In this document: piece after piece, positions 59,333 to 64,000 of the stretch
Position numbering within the stretch: the first letter of the stretch is position 1
How the letters are laid out: each line of letters starts with the position of its first letter
From: JANWXD01 sp037446115
GTDB lineage: Bacteria; Acidobacteriota; Terriglobia; Bryobacterales; Bryobacteraceae
Reading direction: 5' to 3'
Length of the DNA stretch: 64,000 nt
Assembly (NCBI GenBank): GCA_037446115.1
Contig: JBBIJF010000021.1
Location: 11,163 to 75,162, forward strand
The notes under the pieces: generated by a model
What the model saw: only the letters and a program-made list of their open reading frames with translations
Database searches by the model: none
What the model was told of the DNA's origin: nothing
Program-made: the position numbers and the translations under genes

Positions 59333-59830
59333 TCACTTCCTCCGCCGGGAGGCAGCTTTTTTCGCGGTCTTGGCCTTCGCTTTCGCTTTTGCCTGGGTTC
59401 GCTTCGATGTCCTGGCAGATTTGGCGGTCGCCTTCTTCGCCGTCTTTTTCCGAGCAGGCTTGCCGGCCGCTTTCTTCACTGCCTTCGCTGCAGCCTTCTT
59501 GGGCCTGGCGGCGGCCGCTTTCTTGGCTTTGGCGGCGGCCGACTTCTTGGGAGCTGCTTTCTTGGCGGCCGGGGCTGCCGCCGCCCGGGCTTTCTTCACC
59601 GGCTTCTTGGCCGGAGCACCCGCCGGAGGTGCCGGAGTCGGTTCCGGAGCCGGCGCCGCTGCCGGCACGGTTTCGGCAGGCTGTGCCTCGATGTCCAAAT
59701 CGAACTCCTCCTCTTCTTCCCCCTCATCGGGCCCGTACGAAGCCGCTTCGGACTCTGCCTCGATATGCTCGCTGTCGTAAATGTACTCATCCTCTTCGTC
59801 ACCGAAGAGGAATCTTTGATGATCCACCAT
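59333..59830 (-). CDS. Histone H1-like Lys/Ala-rich protein
   Basis: A 165-aa protein from ATG 59830, which has GAGGAGG upstream. Residues 1-50 are very acidic (FLFGDEEDEYIYD, DEGEEEEEFDLD), followed by an Ala/Pro linker. From about residue 70 to the end it is a Lys/Ala repeat (AKKPVKKA, PKKAAAKAVKKAAGKPARKK), as in the C-tails of histone H1 and bacterial Hc1/AlgP. It probably binds DNA or RNA as an unfolded polycation, perhaps with the acidic head moderating binding. No globular domain. Confidence 0.8.
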   Translation of the reverse strand: MVDHQRFLFGDEEDEYIYDSEHIEAESEAASYGPDEGEEEEEFDLDIEAQPAETVPAAAPAPEPTPAPPAGAPAKKPVKKARAAAAPAAKKAAPKKSAAAKAKKAAAARPKKAAAKAVKKAAGKPARKKTAKKATAKSARTSKRTQAKAKAKAKTAKKAASRRRK

Positions 59831-60005
59831 GCTCAGTGCCTCCTCAACAGGGCTTGGACACAACTAGCATAACTCGTTTTTTTTGGAAGGCAACCCCGCA
59901 AAGCGCCGCCGCACGCACGAGTTGCGCGCTTGCGGGCAACTCTCGGCGCGCGCACGCAAACACCCCAAGCGAAAGGAACGCGGCCTGCAGTACGATGCTG
60001 GAGAC

Positions 60006-61682
60006 ATGCGCGGCTTAAGACAAGGAAGCTGGGTGCTGGCGGCGCTGGCGGTGCTGCGCGCCGATGTAGTCTCCATCGAAGTGCACTTGGAGCGGAGTCA
60101 GGGCCTGCTTACGCCCGTCTGGGCCTTCTTCGGTTATGACGAACCCAACTACACCTACATGCGGGACGGGCGCAAGCTGCTGACGGAACTGGCTGCGCTC
60201 AGCCCGGTCCCCGTCTACATACGTACCCATAACCTGCTCACCAGCGGCGACGGCACGCCGGCACTGAAATGGGGCTCGACCAATGCGTACACCGAGGACG
60301 CCGATGGGCGGCCTCGCTACGACTGGAACATCGTCGACCGTATCTTCGACACCTATGTGGAGCGCGGCATGAAACCGCTCGTGGAGGTCGGCTTCATGCC
60401 TCAGGCACTCTCGACCCGCCCGGAGCCCTACCGCCACGAGTGGACGCCCGATCAGCCGTACAAACAGATTTTCACCGGTTGGGCGTATCCGCCCAAAGAC
60501 TATGCCAAATGGGCCGAACTGATCTATGAGTGGGTGCGGCATTGCCTGGAACGCTACGGGCGCTCGGAAGTGGAGAGCTGGTACTGGGGTGTCTGGAACG
60601 AGCCGGACATCGGCTACTGGCAAGGAACGCCCGAGGAATATTTCAAGCTTTACGACTACACGGCGGATGCGGTCAAGCGCGCGCTGCCGACGGCCCGCGT
60701 CGGCGGACCGCACTCCACGGGCCCGGCGAGCGAACGCGCGGCACGCTTTCTGCGCGACTTCCTCGAGCACACTGTCCGGGGCCGGAACCATGTCACCGGA
60801 AAGACGGGCTCGCCGATTGATTTCATCGCCTTCCACGCCAAGGGAGCTCCGCGCATGGCCGGCGGCCACGTGCAGATGGGGAGCGAGAACCAGCTGCGCT
60901 CGATCGCCCGCGGTTTCCAGATCGTGGCGTCGTTTCCCGAGCTCCGCCATCTACCGGTGATCCTGGGTGAATCCGACCCGGAAGGCTGCGCGGCCTGTCC
61001 GGCCCGCTACTATCCGCAGAACGCCTACCGCAACGGGACCATGTACTCCAGCTACACCGCTGCCACCTTCGCCCGGAAGTACGATCTCGCAGCGCGCTAC
61101 GGGATCCGCTTCGAGGGAGCCGTCACGTGGGCTTTCGAGTTTGAAGGGCAGCCGTATTTCGAAGGCTTTCGCGACCTGGCGACCAACGGGATCGCCAAGC
61201 CTGTGCTGAACGTGTTCCGTATGTTCGGCATGATGGGCCGCCAGCGCGTCGAAGCACGGAGCTCCGGCGCAGTGGCGCTCGACCGTATGCTCGAGGCGGG
61301 AGTCAAGCAGGAGCCTGACATCGGCGCCCTGGCCGGCCGGAACGAGCGTTCCGCCTCCGTGCTCGTCTGGCACTACCACGACGACGATGTACCCGGGGCC
61401 GCGGCGGAAATCGAGGTGACGGTCTCCGGCCTTCCGCCGGCGCTTCATTCGGTCTTGCTGCATCACTACCGCGTGGATGAGACCCACAGCAACGCGTACG
61501 CCCGCTGGAAGCAGATGGGAGCGCCTCAGAATCCCACCCCGGAGCAGTATGCGGAGTTAGAAGCGGCAGGAGCGCTGCAGATGTTGCGGTCGCCGGAATG
61601 GCTGCGCGTTTGGGAACGAGCGGTCCGCGTGCGCTTCACGCTGCCCCGGCAAGGAGTCTCACTGCTGCGGCTGGATTGGTAG
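60006..61682 (+). CDS. Secreted GH39-like glycosidase (beta-xylosidase type)
   Basis: A 558-aa protein, ATG 60006, 9 nt after a TACGAT box with GGAG in the leader. Signal peptide RQGSWVLAALAVLRA. The TIM-barrel (about 20-340) contains YWGVWNEPDIGYWQGT, with the acid/base Glu of clan GH-A, and the nucleophile Glu is likely in LPVILGESDPEG. A C-terminal beta-rich region (about 430-558) is as in GH39 xylosidases and iduronidases. The sugar substrate is not decided. Monocistronic. Confidence 0.82.
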   Translation: MRGLRQGSWVLAALAVLRADVVSIEVHLERSQGLLTPVWAFFGYDEPNYTYMRDGRKLLTELAALSPVPVYIRTHNLLTSGDGTPALKWGSTNAYTEDADGRPRYDWNIVDRIFDTYVERGMKPLVEVGFMPQALSTRPEPYRHEWTPDQPYKQIFTGWAYPPKDYAKWAELIYEWVRHCLERYGRSEVESWYWGVWNEPDIGYWQGTPEEYFKLYDYTADAVKRALPTARVGGPHSTGPASERAARFLRDFLEHTVRGRNHVTGKTGSPIDFIAFHAKGAPRMAGGHVQMGSENQLRSIARGFQIVASFPELRHLPVILGESDPEGCAACPARYYPQNAYRNGTMYSSYTAATFARKYDLAARYGIRFEGAVTWAFEFEGQPYFEGFRDLATNGIAKPVLNVFRMFGMMGRQRVEARSSGAVALDRMLEAGVKQEPDIGALAGRNERSASVLVWHYHDDDVPGAAAEIEVTVSGLPPALHSVLLHHYRVDETHSNAYARWKQMGAPQNPTPEQYAELEAAGALQMLRSPEWLRVWERAVRVRFTLPRQGVSLLRLDW

Positions 61683-61717
61683 GAGAGACGAGAACCGCCC
61701 GCGGCGGCCGGCGCACG

Positions 61718-63223
61718 TCAGGGAGAGGCCGTTCGCGCCAGCGTCCCGCCGCGCCGGGGAGCGACAGCCCGGGTCGCCCTGCGGGTTCCGGGGCGCCGTG
61801 CCCTCGGCGACTCCACAGGCCGTGCCGGAACCAGCAGCAAACTGCCCGGTTCCGGTGGAACGCCGTCCAGGCGGTTGAGCTCCGCGATCTGCGCAAGAGG
61901 TGCACGGTAGCGCCGCGCAATCTCGACCAGCGTTTCGCCGCGGGCAACGCGGTGCATCCTCCAGCTGGTCCGTTGCGGGGGCGGGATCATGCGAAGTACG
62001 GAGGCCACGCTTGCGGCAGCTCCGTGTGGAACCCGCAACTGGTAGCCTGCCGGCGCAGTCGCCTTGAGCAGGGCGGGGTTCAACTCGCGGAGCGTGGCGA
62101 CGGGCGCGCCGGTGATGTCCGCAATCAGCTCCAGATGCGTCGGGGCCTCGATTTCCACCGTCTCGTAGCGGACGGGCGGATCCGGTTCCACCTCGGTCAA
62201 GCCGTACGCCGCCGGATCTTTGCTCATGATGATCATCGCCAGGATGATGGGGATGTAGTTGGAGGTCTCGCGGGGAAGGACGTTGCGGCGCCGCAGCTCC
62301 CAAATGTCCGCATAGCCGGTCCGCTCGACGGCGCGCTCCACGACGCCCGGACCGCAGTTGTAGGCCGCCATCGCCAGATACCAGTCTCCGAACTGCGCAT
62401 ACAGGTCACGCAGGTGGCGGGCCGCCGCGCGCGTGGCTTTCTCCGGATCCATGCGCTCGTCCACGTAACTGGTGCGCTCCAGGCCGTACTGGCGGCCGCG
62501 GAACAGCATGAACTGCCACATCCCGGTCGCCTTCTTGCGGGAAACGGCGCGGGGAAGAAAACCGGACTCGGCCTGCGCCAGGTGCAGCAACTCCTGCGGC
62601 AGCCCTTCTTCGTCCAGAATCCGCTGGATCAGCTCCCGGTACTTGCCTGCCCGCCGCAGGCCCGCGATCAGCACCTTGCGACCGCGGCCGGAAGAAAAAT
62701 ACTGGATGTAACGGAGAACCTCGTCGTTCACCTCCAGCGGCAGCTGAGAAACGGTGGCACGAATCTGCTCCAGCACTTTGTCGCGCTGCCTCGGGTCCAC
62801 CGGGAAGGTCAGCTCGGGAACGTCCTCCAGGGGCGGCTTGTCAAAGCCTGGCTCTTCAGAGGAGATTCCGGCCCCGAGCCCGGAGACGTCGTACTGGTGG
62901 ATGGCATCCACAAGCTGCCGGACGCGACTTTCCCACTCACTGCGGCGGCGGGCACGCTCCGGGGCGCTCAGCAATACCTCGAGGGCGCGATCGAATTCCG
63001 CCCGCGCGGCTTCCGTGCGCCCGGCCAGATACTGGAGCCGTCCCGCCTGAAAGTGCCGCTCCGCCCGCTGCATGAAAGCCTCGGCTGCGGAAGCTTCGGT
63101 GGTCACTGAGACGGCGGAGGCAGGCTGATCTCCGCCCGCAGAGACAGGCGCGCAGAACAGATGCCAGGCTGCCGCCAGGATCAGCAGCTGCCATACTGTG
63201 CCGGCAGTTCTTGCTCTCCTCAT
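61718..63223 (-). CDS. Membrane-bound lytic murein transglycosylase (MltD-like) with LysM
   Basis: About 501 aa from ATG 63223 (a TTG at 63229 is open). Signal peptide TVWQLLILAAAWHLFCAPVSAG. A helical region (about 40-170) leads to the SLT domain with catalytic Glu in LHLAQAESGFLPRAVSRKKATGMWQFM and YNCGPG. Then come a linker and a LysM repeat (HRVARGETLVEIARRYRAPLAQIAELNRLDGVPPEPGSLLLVP) that binds peptidoglycan. The basic tail has many Arg. Third cell-wall lytic enzyme in the window. Confidence 0.88.
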   Translation of the reverse strand: MRRARTAGTVWQLLILAAAWHLFCAPVSAGGDQPASAVSVTTEASAAEAFMQRAERHFQAGRLQYLAGRTEAARAEFDRALEVLLSAPERARRRSEWESRVRQLVDAIHQYDVSGLGAGISSEEPGFDKPPLEDVPELTFPVDPRQRDKVLEQIRATVSQLPLEVNDEVLRYIQYFSSGRGRKVLIAGLRRAGKYRELIQRILDEEGLPQELLHLAQAESGFLPRAVSRKKATGMWQFMLFRGRQYGLERTSYVDERMDPEKATRAAARHLRDLYAQFGDWYLAMAAYNCGPGVVERAVERTGYADIWELRRRNVLPRETSNYIPIILAMIIMSKDPAAYGLTEVEPDPPVRYETVEIEAPTHLELIADITGAPVATLRELNPALLKATAPAGYQLRVPHGAAASVASVLRMIPPPQRTSWRMHRVARGETLVEIARRYRAPLAQIAELNRLDGVPPEPGSLLLVPARPVESPRARRPGTRRATRAVAPRRGGTLARTASP

Positions 63224-63426
63224 CCGCAAGCGACCGAAGGCCCGCGCGGGCAGCTCTTTGATGACAACTCCTCACAATCTATACCGAACTCCGGGTTGGG
63301 GTCAAGCAAAACCTGCACCCCGCCGGGGGTCTGTCGGCGCCGGACGCTGAGGCGGGTTGTGTAGCATGGTGAGATCCGAGCGGCCAGAGCGGGCCGCAAG
63401 AAGATGCAGAAAGGAGCAGTGGTTGA

Positions 63427-63633
63427 ATGTCCGGCGTGTACAAAATCACCGAAGTGGTGGGAACGTCTCCGGTCAGCTTCGCCGAAGCGGTGCGGGCTGC
63501 GGTGTCCGAGGCGGCCAAAACCGTGCGGCACATGCTCTGGTTCGAAGTGGTCGAGCAACGGGGCCGGATTGCGGACGGACAGGTTCAGGAATTTCAAGTA
63601 ACCCTGCGCATCGGCTTCAAGCTGGAGCGATAG
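63427..63633 (+). CDS. Dodecin
   Basis: A 68-aa flavin-storage protein forming a hollow dodecamer. VYKITEVVGTSPVSFAEAVRAAVSEAAKTVRHMLWFEVVEQRGRI is the family pattern, including the Trp that stacks on flavin (in LWFEV). ATG 63427, preceded by AAGGAG. It is in front of the rRNA operon end, convergent with it. Confidence 0.9.
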   Translation: MSGVYKITEVVGTSPVSFAEAVRAAVSEAAKTVRHMLWFEVVEQRGRIADGQVQEFQVTLRIGFKLER

Positions 63634-63652
63634 GGAGCCGCCGAAAAGCAAA

Positions 63653-63676
63653 AAGGCCCGGCGCTTGCCGGGCCTT
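63653..63676 (-). terminator. rRNA operon terminator
   Basis: A perfect 10-bp stem, AAGGCCCGGC (63653-63662) with GCCGGGCCTT (63667-63676), 4-nt loop. On minus it is followed by TTTTTGCTTTTC, a strong T-run. On plus there is no T-run, so it works for the leftward rRNA transcript rather than for dodecin. Confidence 0.8.
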
Positions 63677-63684
63677 GGTCTGAT

Positions 63685-63802
63685 TTCGGGCGGCGTCCTA
63701 CTCTCCCACGCGGTTGCCCGCGCAGTACCATCGGGGCTGAGGGGCTTAACTGCCGTGTTCGGGATGGGAACGGGTGTGACCCCCTCGCTACGGTCACCCG
63801 AA
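63685..63802 (-). rRNA. rrf: 5S ribosomal RNA
   Basis: About 118 nt on minus. The universal core is present: CACACCCGTTCCCATCCCGA, then AACACGG, GTTAAGCCCC and GATGGTACTG, then GGGAGAGTAGG. The ends pair (TTCGGGTG with CGCCCGAA). Boundaries are set from that helix, plus or minus two bases. Confidence 0.93.
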
Positions 63803-63868
63803 GAAACCCGGGAATTCTGAATACGGACGGCGCCGCAAGGCGGCGGCCTGTGTCGAGAGTGGATTTTA

Positions 63869-64000
63869 TGGTCAAGCCGAACGGGCTATTAGTAGCGGTT
63901 AGCTTCACGCATTGCTGCGCTTCCACATCCGCCCTATCCACCTGGTAGTCTTCCAGGGCCCTTCTCGAGCGGTTGACCCGCTTGGGAGACCTCATCTTGG
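63869..64000 (-). rRNA. rrl: 23S ribosomal RNA, 3' end (partial)
   Basis: The last 130 nt of a 23S gene that runs out of the window. Highly conserved 3' segments are readable on minus: CCAAGATGAGGTCTCCC, GAAGACTACCAGGTGGATAGG, GGTGTGGAAGCGCAGC-like (ATGTGGAAGCGCAGCAATGCG) and GCTAACCGCTACTAATAGCC. The exact 3' end is uncertain by a few bases. A GC hairpin lies in the spacer to 5S (63828-63848). Confidence 0.92.

Noticed and set aside
59340..59680. Low-complexity repeat DNA
   Set aside because: It is the Lys/Ala-rich coding part of the H1-like gene, in a long frame with a good ribosome site.
1..64000. tRNA genes, prophage, IS elements or integrative elements
   Set aside because: No transposase, integrase or phage structural gene and no convincing tRNA cloverleaf was seen by eye; a tRNAscan run would be a useful confirmation.

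Overview
The window is high-GC DNA from an Acidobacteriota chromosome, most likely a Solibacter/Bryobacter-type lineage. Evidence for this: two VWFA-related proteins of the kind typical of Acidobacteria, two giant TonB-dependent Oar-like receptors with N-terminal carboxypeptidase-regulatory domains, large TPR proteins, a CRTAC1 (FG-GAP plus ASPIC/UnbV) protein, a DUF1501 plus DUF1549/DUF1553 cytochrome pair, and Gram-negative lipid A genes (lpxA, lpxD). Coding density is high and most genes are ordinary chromosomal genes. I see no prophage, IS element, CRISPR array or tRNA.

Layout. 0-9.3 kb: a Tat-exported protein (partial), trmO, a DUF1501/planctomycete-type cytochrome pair, a MetE-like enzyme with a TolB-like propeller, a coiled-coil protein, a PfpI protein and a Gfo/Idh/MocA oxidoreductase. 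9.3-9.5 kb: a probable small RNA or leader. 9.5-18.8 kb: two envelope hypotheticals, a flavoprotein/membrane ferredoxin fusion, rrf2-clpP, a glutamine amidotransferase, a cell-wall amidase and lytic transglycosylase, mobA and an MlaF-like ATPase. 18.8-23.8 kb: an SH3 lipoprotein, a 53-aa zinc protein, coaD-aspC-manA and an FkbM methyltransferase. 23.8-44.1 kb: a large envelope/secretion region made of two related modules (TonB receptor, TPR protein, VWA protein) with TPR-CRTAC1 genes between them. Both receptor genes have a nearly identical upstream promoter block. 44.3-56.4 kb: a phosphoesterase, trkAH, a P-loop protein, divergent lpxD/lpxA, a very Cys-rich secreted protein, iscS-erpA, tyrosine phenol-lyase, a GAF protein and a Ycf48-like propeller. 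56.4-57.1 kb: about 750 bp with no convincing gene that folds into an apparent 600-nt structured RNA. 57.1-63.6 kb: a zinc-ribbon/class IV aminotransferase pair, a HipA-like kinase, a histone-H1-like protein, a GH39-type glycosidase, an MltD-like transglycosylase and dodecin. 63.65-64 kb: the 3' end of an rRNA operon (23S partial, 5S, terminator) on the minus strand.

How it fits together. The envelope theme is strong: peptidoglycan remodelling (amidase, two transglycosylases), lipid A synthesis, outer-membrane receptors and TPR/VWA/CRTAC1 surface proteins. The most unusual signals are non-coding. They are a long RNA at 56544-57143 with an 11-bp closing helix and several long-range helices, a roughly 100-nt three-hairpin transcript at 9355-9452 with its own promoter and terminator, a 37-bp upstream block shared by the two receptor genes, and many start codons placed 5-13 nt after a -10 box, which points to frequent leaderless mRNAs. 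All coordinates and pairings were read by eye; no database search or folding program was run.
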